From Paludibacteraceae bacterium (GTDB lineage Bacteria > Bacteroidota > Bacteroidia > Bacteroidales > Paludibacteraceae), in contig JAFSQV010000083.1 of assembly GCA_017446455.1 (NCBI GenBank), forward strand, positions 1-37,739: DNA of 37,739 nucleotides. The letters run 5' to 3'. Shown one piece after another: positions 24,130 through 32,319 of this stretch. The notes under the pieces are model-generated. The model made no database searches. It was not told the origin of the DNA and was given only the letters and a program-made list of their open reading frames with translations. The position numbers were made by a program, and so were the translations under genes. How positions within the stretch are numbered: the first letter of the stretch is position 1; every line of letters starts with the position of its first letter.

Positions 24130-26247
24130 ATGAAAAAAAGTTTTATTTTAGGAGCAATTGCTATGACTTTATTAGCATGCAACCAAACCAACCCCTTGTT
24201 GGATCAACCCGCTACCCCGTTTGGTGTTCCGGCGTTTGACCAAGTGAAAATCGAGCATTACCTGCCTGCGTTTGAAGAAGCGATTAAGCAGAACAAAGCA
24301 GAGGTGGATGCTATAGTGAATAACGAAGCGGAGCCGACGTTCGAGAATACGATTGTGGCGCTCGACCGTTCTGGTCTGCTGCTTGACCGCGTAGTAGGCG
24401 TGTTCTTCAACGTCCTCGAGGCGGACGGTAACGATGAGATGAACGAGATCGCAGAGAAAGTGAGTCCGATGCTCAGCGAACTGAGTGACGGCATCATTCT
24501 GAACGACAAACTCTTCCAGCGCGTGAAGTTCGTCTATGAGCAGCGTGACCAATTGGGCCTCAACCCCGAGCAGATGCGTCTCTTGACGGAGACCTACAAG
24601 AACTTTGCGGACAACGGTGCGAACCTGCCGGAGGACAAGAAAGAGCGTCTCAAAGAGATCAACCAGGAACTCGGTCTGCTCTCTCTCAAGTTCGGTAATA
24701 ACGTCGTTGCGGAGACCAATGCATGCCAGCGTTTTATCACCGATGAATCCGAACTCGCAGGTCTGCCGGAGAGCGCTAAAGCCGCTGCGGCCGAAGAAGC
24801 AGAGGCTGCCGGCCATCTGGGCGAGTGGCTCTTTACGCCGAAGCGTACTTCCTTCACGCCGGTCCTCCAGTATTGCGAGAACCGCGCGCTGCGTGAGCAA
24901 CTGCTCATGGACTATACCACCCGCGCAAACCATGACAACGAGTTTGATAACAAAGCCGTCATCATCCGCGAGATGGAACTGCGTATCGAGCGCGCGAAGC
25001 TGTTCGGTTATGACAACCCTGCCGACTATATCCTCGCAGACTGCATGGCGAAGAACCATCAGACCGTTGATGCGTTCCTGCAATCCGTATGGAAACCGTC
25101 CTTGGAGGCAGCTAAACGCGAAGCTGCGGCTTTGCAGGCTGTGATGGATATGGAGAAAGCGGCGCAAGACCCGCACACCGATGATCAGGTTCTGCTCCAA
25201 CCCTGGGACTGGTGGTTCTATGCCGAGAAGCTGCGTAAAGCCAAGTACGACTTGGACGAAGAGGCTATCAAGCCCTATTTCGAACTCTCCAATGTCCGCA
25301 AAGGAGCGTTCGGCGTAGCTACCAAACTGTATGGTCTGCAGTTTGAGAAACTGGAGGGTATGCCGGTATATAATCCCGACGTAGAGGTATTCAAAGTAAC
25401 CGAAGCAGACGGATCGCTCGTCGGCATTCTGTACACCGACTATTTCCCGCGTGCGGGCAAGCGTCCGGGTGCATGGATGAATCAGATTCTGCCGCAGTAT
25501 ATCGATGCGGAGGGTGTGGATCATCGTCCGGTGGTTATCAATGTGGGTAACTTCAACAAACCGACCGCAGGTAATCCGTCCCTTCTCTCGATGGATGACG
25601 TAGAGACCCTCTTCCATGAGTTCGGTCATGCCCTGCACGGTCTGCTCTCGAAGGCACATTATAAATCGCTTAGCGGTACCAACACCCCGCGTGACTTCGT
25701 CGAACTGCCCTCGCAGTTTATGGAGAATTATGCGTACGAACCGGAGGTGCTCAAGACCTATGCCTTCCATTACCAGACCGGAGAGGTTATTCCGGATGCA
25801 TTGATCGAGAAAATCAATGCAGCCGGTAAGTTCAACCAGGGCTTTGTGACCACCGAGTTACTCTCGGCTTCTATCCTCGATATGGACTTCCACGAGTTGA
25901 CTACAGCAGAAGGACTCGACGTGAACGCGTTTGAGAAGAAAAGTCTCGATGAAATGGGCATGATTCCGCAGATCATCGTCCGTTATCGCCCGACTTTCTA
26001 CAACCATATTTTCACGACGGGTTACGAGGCTGGCTACTACAGCTATACCTGGGCAGCCGTACTGGATGCAGACGCTTTTGCGGCTTTCAAAGAAACCGGA
26101 AACCTCTTTGACGCTGAGACCGCTGCGCGCTTCCGTCACTTGCTCGAGCAGGGCGGTACACGCGATGCGCAGGAGCTCTATCTGGAGTTCCGCGGTAAAG
26201 AGGCGGATCCCGCTAACCTCTTGCGCCGTAAGGGCTTTATCGACTAA
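24130..26247 (+). CDS. M3 family peptidyl-dipeptidase (Dcp-like) lipoprotein
   Basis: A 705-residue zinc metallopeptidase. The signal MKKSFILGAIAMTLLAC has the lipobox LLAC, so it is probably a periplasmic lipoprotein. The zinc motif HEFGH is at residues 496-500 (TLFHEFGHALHG), with the downstream Glu in the FVELPSQFMENYAYE block, and GYYSYTWAAVLDADAF near the end is typical of Dcp/oligopeptidase A. It removes C-terminal dipeptides. The frame is open from 24037, but that part overlaps the AsmA end; ATG 24130 gives the clean signal. Its stop overlaps the next start (TAATG). Confidence 0.95.
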   Translation: MKKSFILGAIAMTLLACNQTNPLLDQPATPFGVPAFDQVKIEHYLPAFEEAIKQNKAEVDAIVNNEAEPTFENTIVALDRSGLLLDRVVGVFFNVLEADGNDEMNEIAEKVSPMLSELSDGIILNDKLFQRVKFVYEQRDQLGLNPEQMRLLTETYKNFADNGANLPEDKKERLKEINQELGLLSLKFGNNVVAETNACQRFITDESELAGLPESAKAAAAEEAEAAGHLGEWLFTPKRTSFTPVLQYCENRALREQLLMDYTTRANHDNEFDNKAVIIREMELRIERAKLFGYDNPADYILADCMAKNHQTVDAFLQSVWKPSLEAAKREAAALQAVMDMEKAAQDPHTDDQVLLQPWDWWFYAEKLRKAKYDLDEEAIKPYFELSNVRKGAFGVATKLYGLQFEKLEGMPVYNPDVEVFKVTEADGSLVGILYTDYFPRAGKRPGAWMNQILPQYIDAEGVDHRPVVINVGNFNKPTAGNPSLLSMDDVETLFHEFGHALHGLLSKAHYKSLSGTNTPRDFVELPSQFMENYAYEPEVLKTYAFHYQTGEVIPDALIEKINAAGKFNQGFVTTELLSASILDMDFHELTTAEGLDVNAFEKKSLDEMGMIPQIIVRYRPTFYNHIFTTGYEAGYYSYTWAAVLDADAFAAFKETGNLFDAETAARFRHLLEQGGTRDAQELYLEFRGKEADPANLLRRKGFID

Positions 26248-26780
26248 TGCAGAATCGTCCCTTATCCAATAGGAATAAATGGCTCTACCATCTGTTGCCG
26301 GCAGTCTTTTGGCTGCTGGCAATAGGCGGTAGCCTGATTCCTATGCTGCCTTCTCTAAACTTTCAACTTTCAACTTTCAACTATTACAGCGGCTATTGGG
26401 TAGCCGCGATAATGCTGATTATTATCGTTTTCATCGGGAGAATTAAGCGTCATTCCTCGTCCGTAGAGGAGTGTTTTGTCATGGCGCTGCTCTTAGGTAT
26501 TGCTTCTTATTGGATTCCGACGGTCGTCTTCCTGACGATCCCCGTATGGGCATACCTTATCTACCGGAATCTCTTTAGCGGCCGTTCGTTGCTGGCTACG
26601 TTCCTGGGCTATGCCGTGGTGGCTATATGGGCGGCGGTATTCATCTTTTTCGGATGGATAGCCAATCCTTGGGCGCACTTCTTTGCATTAGAAAACGCCC
26701 TCGGGTGGATACCCTTGGGCGCTATCTTAATCGCGTGGCTCGCTTCTACCATTGTACGACAAAACCTGCGTGAACGTTGA
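26247..26780 (+). CDS. small integral membrane protein, unknown function
   Basis: A 177-residue protein with about five to six transmembrane segments (residues 14-33, 50-65, 78-90, 92-108, 120-140, 152-168) and basic ends. No family was recognised. Residues 36-45 (LNFQLSTFN) come from the TTTCAAC array and fall in the loop between the first two segments. It is translationally coupled to the M3 peptidase (1-bp overlap). Its last 35 bp overlap the end of the TonB receptor gene on the other strand, so the two transcripts converge without room for a terminator. Confidence 0.75.
   Translation: MQNRPLSNRNKWLYHLLPAVFWLLAIGGSLIPMLPSLNFQLSTFNYYSGYWVAAIMLIIIVFIGRIKRHSSSVEECFVMALLLGIASYWIPTVVFLTIPVWAYLIYRNLFSGRSLLATFLGYAVVAIWAAVFIFFGWIANPWAHFFALENALGWIPLGAILIAWLASTIVRQNLRER
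26354..26381 (+). repeat. TTTCAAC heptamer array in the membrane gene
   Basis: Three perfect TTTCAAC units (26361-26381) preceded by the degenerate unit TCTAAAC, 28 bp in all. Same frame (NFQLSTFN) as the ileS array 6.2 kb away. Confidence 0.78.
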
Positions 26781-29019
26781 TGCCCGCTTGGGCGTAATAC
26801 CACGTGCACCGACTGCCGTTGGCAAAGCGGCTGGCTTCTGCGCCGCCGTTATTGGCGTAGTGGGCATCGAAGATATTATTCAACTGACATAAGATTTTCA
26901 TGGCTGGCACACCGCGACGGGTGGAAAACCATTTCTGCATCGGCAGATTGTATTGCAGGTTCACGTTCGTCGTGCTGTATGCCTTGATCATCGCCGCGAC
27001 ATCTTGGGTGTTATCGAGGTATTGCTGACTCACTACATTCGTCTGAATTTCCCCGATGAAACCGGCGTAACTGAAGGTAAACAGACTCATCGCGGTGATG
27101 GTCGGCGAGAAGGCGATAGTCACTGTTCCGCATACGCTGTCTTGCCGGATCCAGTTCCAATCCACGTCGTTGTCATATACGTCGATATACTGCTTGTAGT
27201 TCAGCAGTTTGTTGCGGCTAAATACGATATTGCCTTCCCATCGCATCCAATCGGTGATCTGCACGCCGCCCGTCAGTTCGGCGCCCATGCGGTAGGAGTC
27301 TTTTACGTTGATAGTCTTCATTGCCCCTACGTCGTTATACTCGCCGGTCAGCACCAACTGGTTGTCGTAGTCCATGAAATAGAGATTCAGACCTACGCTG
27401 AAGCGTTTATGGCTGTACTGGTATCCTAACTCGTAGTCATATAGCGTCTCGGCTTTCGGGAGATTCGTCCATGTTTTTGTGACAGGGTCCCACCGTGCAT
27501 TCTCCTTGTAGTTATTTCGGCTCGGGTCGCGGTTGGCGATCGCGAAAGAGGCCGACAGAAGATGTCCGCCGTTCTGGTACGTCAGTCCTGCCTTCGGGTT
27601 GAAGAAATGGTACTGCGCTACCAGTGGCAGGTCTTCCATATTCTCCTCGTTGATGCCGTTGCGGCTGTAGCGGATATAGCGGTATTGTAAATCGCCGTAT
27701 ACCGACAACTGCTCATGTCCGCGATGCAGGATGCGCCAGTTGGCTTTCGCGTACGCGTTCACGTCGATCTTATTGGCATCGTTGCGGTAGTATTCGTAGT
27801 GCACCGGCAGCGGTTGGAGAGTCGGTTTGGCGAGGTAGTCCAGAATACCCCAGTGCTGACCGTAGTAGTTGCTGCCGGCTACGCCTACCTGTGCGTCCGC
27901 TTTCTCGGAGAGGTACTTGGCGGACACCGTGAATCCCGCGTAATGGTTATTGAGGTGTTTCATATAGAGGCCGTAACTCTTATCCTTTGGATTAGTCACC
28001 AGGCTCGGATCGGTCAGTCCCCAATAGCTGTATTTCTTTTTCTTGTATTGCTCATAATAACCGGCGCCGTGGGTGTAATGGAGCGTCGCGGTCAGGCTCC
28101 ATTGCTGCGTGAAGCGGTGGTTGACCGTCAACTGCCCGTGTTGCTGGGCGTAGTTATCCGTCTGGTTCGGGTAATAGATGACGGAGTCATTGCCCTGACT
28201 GTCCTTCACCGTATATTCTCCGGCGGGGTTATACCGCCGATCAGCGCCGTGCAGGCCATATGCTACGTCATAACTCACGCCTTCCCAACCCATGCCGGTT
28301 TTCTCGCCGCCGCCGAAGGTGCGCAGGATCACTTGCGTCTTCTTGCCGTACCATCCTACGTCGCCGTAGAAACTGTATAGGTCGCTTTTCGTGCGATATA
28401 AAAATCCGTCGGAGTTGACCTTGGAGAACCGTCCGTTGATCATCCATCGGTTGGCTATCGCCGCGTGGGCACTCACCATCTCGCGGAAGGTGTTATACAT
28501 GCCGCCGTTGAAGGCCAGAGTGATATGACTCGTGGTGTCCAAGAAGTTCGTCTGCATGTTCAGTCCTGCGCCGAAGGCCGAGCCGCTGGTACTGGTACCT
28601 ACGCCGCGTTGTACGTCCATCTGCGAGATTGACGAAGCCATGTCGGTCATGTTCACCCAGAAAACCGTCTGACTCTCCTGGTCGTTGAGTTGCACCTCGT
28701 TCACCGTCATGTTGATACGCGTGTGGTCCGTGCCGCGCACGCGGAAATAGGTATATCCTATACCTAAACCGTCGTCACTCGTCACTTGCAAACCCGGAGT
28801 GCGGGAGAGTAGGTACGGCAGGTTCTGACCCGTGTTGTCGCGGTTCAGTTCGTCGTTCTTTACGATCGCGGTGGATAGAGTGGTCTGCTGTACGCGCTTC
28901 ACACTCACCTCGATATCTTCCAACTGACGCATCAGAATCGTCAGCGTGTCCTGCTCTTCCTGAGCGGACAGATACACACATTGCGCCAATGCGCAACAAA
29001 ACAAGAGAATTTTTTTCAT
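26746..29019 (-). CDS. TonB-dependent outer-membrane receptor, probably for thiamin or a precursor
   Basis: A 757-residue outer-membrane protein. Signal peptide MKKILLFCCALAQCVYLSA; TonB-box-like segment near DTLTILMRQLEDIEVSVKR; plug domain about residues 35-150 (LPYLLSRTPGLQVTSDDGLG, FRVRGTDHTRINMTVNEVQLND); then a long beta-barrel ending HAGFVVQW. It lacks the N-terminal carboxypeptidase-regulatory domain of SusC types. Substrate inference rests on the TPP riboswitch directly before it. The frame opens at 29034, but that ATG lies inside the conserved riboswitch core, so ATG 29019 is used. It converges on the 26247 gene with a 35-bp overlap. Confidence 0.9.
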   Translation of the reverse strand: MKKILLFCCALAQCVYLSAQEEQDTLTILMRQLEDIEVSVKRVQQTTLSTAIVKNDELNRDNTGQNLPYLLSRTPGLQVTSDDGLGIGYTYFRVRGTDHTRINMTVNEVQLNDQESQTVFWVNMTDMASSISQMDVQRGVGTSTSGSAFGAGLNMQTNFLDTTSHITLAFNGGMYNTFREMVSAHAAIANRWMINGRFSKVNSDGFLYRTKSDLYSFYGDVGWYGKKTQVILRTFGGGEKTGMGWEGVSYDVAYGLHGADRRYNPAGEYTVKDSQGNDSVIYYPNQTDNYAQQHGQLTVNHRFTQQWSLTATLHYTHGAGYYEQYKKKKYSYWGLTDPSLVTNPKDKSYGLYMKHLNNHYAGFTVSAKYLSEKADAQVGVAGSNYYGQHWGILDYLAKPTLQPLPVHYEYYRNDANKIDVNAYAKANWRILHRGHEQLSVYGDLQYRYIRYSRNGINEENMEDLPLVAQYHFFNPKAGLTYQNGGHLLSASFAIANRDPSRNNYKENARWDPVTKTWTNLPKAETLYDYELGYQYSHKRFSVGLNLYFMDYDNQLVLTGEYNDVGAMKTINVKDSYRMGAELTGGVQITDWMRWEGNIVFSRNKLLNYKQYIDVYDNDVDWNWIRQDSVCGTVTIAFSPTITAMSLFTFSYAGFIGEIQTNVVSQQYLDNTQDVAAMIKAYSTTNVNLQYNLPMQKWFSTRRGVPAMKILCQLNNIFDAHYANNGGAEASRFANGSRCTWYYAQAGINVHAGFVVQW

Positions 29020-29020
29020 T

Positions 29021-29096
29021 TTCTTTAGCAGCATTACCTGCCCAAGTTCTACGGGTGTAATCTCAGTAATCGCTAGAGCGAAAACACCCCGAATGA
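29021..29096 (-). promoter_or_regulatory. TPP (THI-box) riboswitch
   Basis: Read on the minus strand, all conserved THI-box parts are present in order: CGGGGTGT, hairpin CGCTCTAGCG, the invariant CTGAGA, ACACCCG pairing back to the first block, TAGAACTTG, and stem GCAG/CTGC closing the loop GTAATG. Thiamin pyrophosphate binding is expected to lower expression of the receptor gene. The closing helix may be CATTATTT upstream with AAAGAAAATG downstream, which would include the start codon at 29019 and block translation; this is inference. No T-run terminator is seen, favouring translational control. Confidence 0.92.
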
Positions 29097-29119
29097 TTAA
29101 ATAATGTCAAATGTCTCTG

Positions 29120-29881
29120 CTAGAACCGGTAGCAGAATGAAACGAACCATCCCCATTCCCACATCTGCCGGCTGTCTAAGCCGCGCGGGCGGGCAAGGTT
29201 ATTCAGTCCGAAGTCATACCCGGCCTGTACGCGGTAGCGATCCCATTCGAGACCTCCTCCGAGGCCCCACTGGATGTTCGCGCGAATCAGTTCTTCGTCA
29301 AAGCGCTCGTAGGGTTTCGTCTGCACATTGTTGGCCTCCAACCACGCTTTCGCTTCGTCGCTCAGGTGCGTCTGCAGGTAGTCGTATTCCGACAATCCGA
29401 TATGCAGTTGCGGACCGGTGTAGAAGAACAGCCGCAGCTCTTTCCAAAGCGGTATCGTGTAGTACGCCCGTACGGGAATCGTCAGGTTGTGCTCCAGCAC
29501 GCGATGGGTGATATACTCCGTCTGCGTCGTCTGCGGACTTATACTGCGCCAGTGCTGCTCGTTCTTGCCATACGTGAGCGTGTATAGCAGTCCGGTCTGG
29601 ATGCTGAAATGGTACGGCAGCAGAAAATCGAACGTCGCACCGACGCGCACGCCGTGCAGGAACATATCCGGATAACTCAGGTTCCGCGTACGCTGGTTAT
29701 GCTGGGCATATCCCACCTCCAAGCGATACTCCATGCCAAACTGATAACTCGCTTCTTGTTTCTTGGCCGTAGGGTCAAAGAAGGTGTTATCCTCTATCTG
29801 CATCGCCGGCTTGCGTACGTCATCCGCGTACGCACTCACGCCCAGCGCACAGATTAATACTATAAATAAGGTCTTTTTCAC
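29120..29881 (-). CDS. outer-membrane beta-barrel protein (porin-like)
   Basis: A 253-residue protein. Signal peptide MKKTLFIVLICALGVSAYA; mature part of alternating strands (FGMEYRLEVGYAQHNQ, VRVGATFDFLLPYHFSIQTGLLYTLTYG, LTIPVRAYYTIPLW, LRLFFYTGPQLHIGLS) ending in FCYRF with a terminal aromatic residue, as needed for barrel assembly. It fits the OMP_b-brl family of eight-to-ten-strand barrels in Bacteroidota; the cargo is unknown. It lies between the M13 peptidase gene (60-bp gap of repeats) and the TPP riboswitch. No promoter was seen in the gap, so it may be transcribed with the peptidase. Confidence 0.85.
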   Translation of the reverse strand: MKKTLFIVLICALGVSAYADDVRKPAMQIEDNTFFDPTAKKQEASYQFGMEYRLEVGYAQHNQRTRNLSYPDMFLHGVRVGATFDFLLPYHFSIQTGLLYTLTYGKNEQHWRSISPQTTQTEYITHRVLEHNLTIPVRAYYTIPLWKELRLFFYTGPQLHIGLSEYDYLQTHLSDEAKAWLEANNVQTKPYERFDEELIRANIQWGLGGGLEWDRYRVQAGYDFGLNNLARPRGLDSRQMWEWGWFVSFCYRF

Positions 29882-29940
29882 TTATACACTTTTATAAACT
29901 CTATAAACCTTTATACACTGTACACCGTACACCTTACACT
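29882..29940. repeat. intergenic 9-mer and 7-mer arrays
   Basis: The whole gap between two minus-strand genes is short repeats. From 29882: TTATACACT, TTTATAAAC, TCTATAAAC and a partial unit. From 29913 come four heptamers, ATACACT, GTACACC, GTACACC, TTACACT (28 bp). The same unit lengths occur inside coding genes elsewhere in the window. Confidence 0.7.
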
Positions 29941-29941
29941 A

Positions 29942-31963
29942 TCACCAAATAGAAACTCGGTTTTCAGGTGCAATATACATCGGACTCTCTTCCGTCACGT
30001 TCCATGCCTCATACCATGCGCCGATCTGCGGCAGCGCGCCGTTGACGCGCCAGCGGCCGAGCGAGTGAGGATCGCTCTTCGTGCGGTTGAGGATCTCTTC
30101 CGGACGGATATTGCCTGCCCATACATTGGCGTATGCCAGGAAGAAGCGCTGTTGCGGTGTGAAGCCGTCGCGAGTCTGCAGACGCTCTGCCTCGGGTTTG
30201 GCCTCCTCATTGAGGGTGAACGCCAGGAACGACACTTGCAAACCGCCGTGGTCCGCGATGTTCTCGCCCAGCGTGAACGCACCGTTAGCATGTACGCCCG
30301 GAGCAACCTCGATCTTGTTGAACGCCTCTTCCATCACTTTCGTGCGAGCGTCGAACGCCGCTTTGTCTTCGGCGGTCCACCAGTTCACCATGTTGCCGTC
30401 CTTGTCGAACTGGCAACCCTGATCGTCGAAGCCGTGGGTCATCTCATGTCCGATGACGACGCCAATCGCGCCGTAGTTGAACGCATCGTCAGCGTTCATG
30501 TCGAAGAACGGATACTGGAGTATTCCGGCGGGGAAGCATATCTCGTTGCTCGAGGGGTTATAGTACGCGTTCACCGTCTGCGGCGTCATATACCATTTCT
30601 TCTTATCTACCGGCTTGCCGAGGAAGCTGAGGCTGTAGTCTTTCTCAAATTTCGCTGCGCGTTGCAGGTTGGCGAAATAGGTGTCCTCGGGATTGATATC
30701 GAGTTGGCTATAGTCGCGCCACTCGTCCGGATAACCGATCTTGATCGTCATCGCGTTCAGTTTCTCGAGCGCTTTGTCTTTCGTCTCGCGACTCATCCAT
30801 GCGAGGTTCTCGATACGGATACCGAGCGCTTTCTGCAGGTTCTTCACCAGCGCTAACATACGCTCTTTGTTCTCCTCCGGGAAGTATTTCTTTACGTACA
30901 TCTGGCCCACTGCCTCGCCCAGCGTACCGTTCACGATACCTACGGCGCGTTTCCACAGCGGACTCGGTTCTTCGCGACCGGACAGCACGCGGCCGTAGAA
31001 ATCAAACGAAGCCATGTATATCTCCGTCGTCAGATACGAAGCCGCATCGTCGATTACTTGCCATGCGAACAAAGTCTTCAGGTCCTCGAGCGGCTCCTCG
31101 TCTAACATCCGGCCGGCTTCCTGCAGGTGCGGGATCTGACCGATAGAGAGGCTGTCCAGATTATGGATGCCGGCTGCCTCGAAGTAGATTTTCCAATCTA
31201 CCTGCGGAACGAGTTGCTGGAGCTCGTCCACACTCATCTTGTTATAGTTCGCCTGCGGGTCGCGAAGCTCTACGTTGCTGTAGGCCGCTTTCGCTAAGCG
31301 GGTCTCGAGACGCAATACGGTCTGTGCTTTGTCGGCTGCGTTCTCGAATCCGAAAAGGCCGAACAACTTCTCTACGTATGCTACGTACGCGTCGCGAATC
31401 TTCTTCGTCTGCTCGTCTTCATCGAGGTAATATTCCTTCTCGCCGAGGGAGAAACCGGCTTGGTATTCATTGAGAATATTCATAGAGCTATTCATCGCAT
31501 CGGCATCGACGTACATCGCCCAGAGTTGGTAATCCATCGACTCACCGAGCGCCTTGCTCAACTCCGCGCGTGTACCTATTCCTTCGATTTCATCGAGGAT
31601 TTTCTGTACCGGTGCGATACCTTCTGCATCGCGGCGCGCGGTGTCCATCGCGAGATTATACATGTCGCCTATCTTCTGCGCTACCGATCCGTTCACATGG
31701 CGCTTTGCGGCCAGTTCCTGGATCAGGCCGTTCACCTGCTCGAGGTTCTGTAGTCCGAGTTTGTCGAACGAACCGAACCGGCTGTATTCCGGCGTGAGGG
31801 GGTTGTTAGCCATCCATCCGCCACAGGCGAATTGGTAGAAGTCATTCTGTGCTACGACGGTCGTATCCAGGTTGTTAAGGTCGATACCCGTCGTCTGTTC
31901 TTTGTTTGTACAAGCTGTTGTCATCATTGCAATCGCTGCAAGCGTAAAAATAATTTTTTTCAT
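29942..31963 (-). CDS. pepO: M13 family metallopeptidase (PepO/neprilysin type) lipoprotein
   Basis: A 673-residue zinc endopeptidase. Signal MKKIIFTLAAIAMMTTAC with a Cys at the expected lipobox position (MTTAC is a loose match). Family motifs: VNAYYNPSSNEICFPAGILQ, HEMTH at residues 506-510 (VIGHEMTHGFDDQG), and ENIADHGG with the third ligand. The N-terminal part begins FACGGWMANNPL as in neprilysins. It should cut short peptides in the periplasm or at the cell surface. The frame opens at 32023, but ATG 31963 gives the signal peptide and fits the promoter, whose start site would be inside the longer version. Confidence 0.94.
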   Translation of the reverse strand: MKKIIFTLAAIAMMTTACTNKEQTTGIDLNNLDTTVVAQNDFYQFACGGWMANNPLTPEYSRFGSFDKLGLQNLEQVNGLIQELAAKRHVNGSVAQKIGDMYNLAMDTARRDAEGIAPVQKILDEIEGIGTRAELSKALGESMDYQLWAMYVDADAMNSSMNILNEYQAGFSLGEKEYYLDEDEQTKKIRDAYVAYVEKLFGLFGFENAADKAQTVLRLETRLAKAAYSNVELRDPQANYNKMSVDELQQLVPQVDWKIYFEAAGIHNLDSLSIGQIPHLQEAGRMLDEEPLEDLKTLFAWQVIDDAASYLTTEIYMASFDFYGRVLSGREEPSPLWKRAVGIVNGTLGEAVGQMYVKKYFPEENKERMLALVKNLQKALGIRIENLAWMSRETKDKALEKLNAMTIKIGYPDEWRDYSQLDINPEDTYFANLQRAAKFEKDYSLSFLGKPVDKKKWYMTPQTVNAYYNPSSNEICFPAGILQYPFFDMNADDAFNYGAIGVVIGHEMTHGFDDQGCQFDKDGNMVNWWTAEDKAAFDARTKVMEEAFNKIEVAPGVHANGAFTLGENIADHGGLQVSFLAFTLNEEAKPEAERLQTRDGFTPQQRFFLAYANVWAGNIRPEEILNRTKSDPHSLGRWRVNGALPQIGAWYEAWNVTEESPMYIAPENRVSIW

Positions 31964-32020
31964 ATGTTTAAATGTTACTTTGTCTAAGCCGGAGTGCTCG
32001 TCTGCACACTTTTGCGGCTG

Positions 32021-32052
32021 CAAAAGTACTACAAAAATTTGGAATAAACAAG
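32021..32052 (-). promoter_or_regulatory. promoter of pepO
   Basis: On the minus strand CTTG (32052-32049), 20 nt, then TACTTTTG (32028-32021). The leader to ATG 31963 would be about 50 nt. Confidence 0.8.
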
Positions 32053-32106
32053 GATTTGGACAATAAAAAGTAAATTTATTTTGTTTTTAGTGGCAAAATG
32101 TTTGTT

Positions 32107-32170
32107 GTTCGCACAAACGAGCGAACGTACTTTCGAAGGGGACCCCGTTGGGGGAGAAGGTCGAAAGTAC
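32107..32170. other. two adjoining perfect inverted repeats
   Basis: Hairpin A: GTTCGC (32107-32112) and GCGAAC (32121-32126). Hairpin B begins at the next base: GTACTTTCGA (32127-32136) and TCGAAAGTAC (32161-32170), enclosing 24 bp with an inner CCCC-GTT-GGGG fold. This G+C-rich block stands out in A+T-rich surroundings. No T-tract follows directly. Confidence 0.7.
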
Positions 32171-32282
32171 TACAAATTTTTCAAATATACAAGATTTTTA
32201 GCAAAAAAAATAGGTGTATGCTCCGTTTTTGCTAAGTTCAAATAGCAATTTTGTATTATTTTACACTTTTCGACATAAAAAT

Positions 32283-32314
32283 GTTGCATATGTAAAAATA
32301 AAGCAGTACTTTTG
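32283..32314 (+). promoter_or_regulatory. promoter of the structured leader and adhesin gene
   Basis: GTTG (32283-32286), 20 nt, then TACTTTTG (32307-32314). Transcription should begin near 32320, about 437 nt before ATG 32757. Confidence 0.82.
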
Positions 32315-32319
32315 CAGCC

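Noticed and set aside
24172-25770. 532-codon open frame on the minus strand under the M3 peptidase gene
   Set aside because: It is antisense to a clear peptidase gene. Long antisense frames follow from the codon bias of the real gene; composition is His/Arg/Val-rich without motifs.
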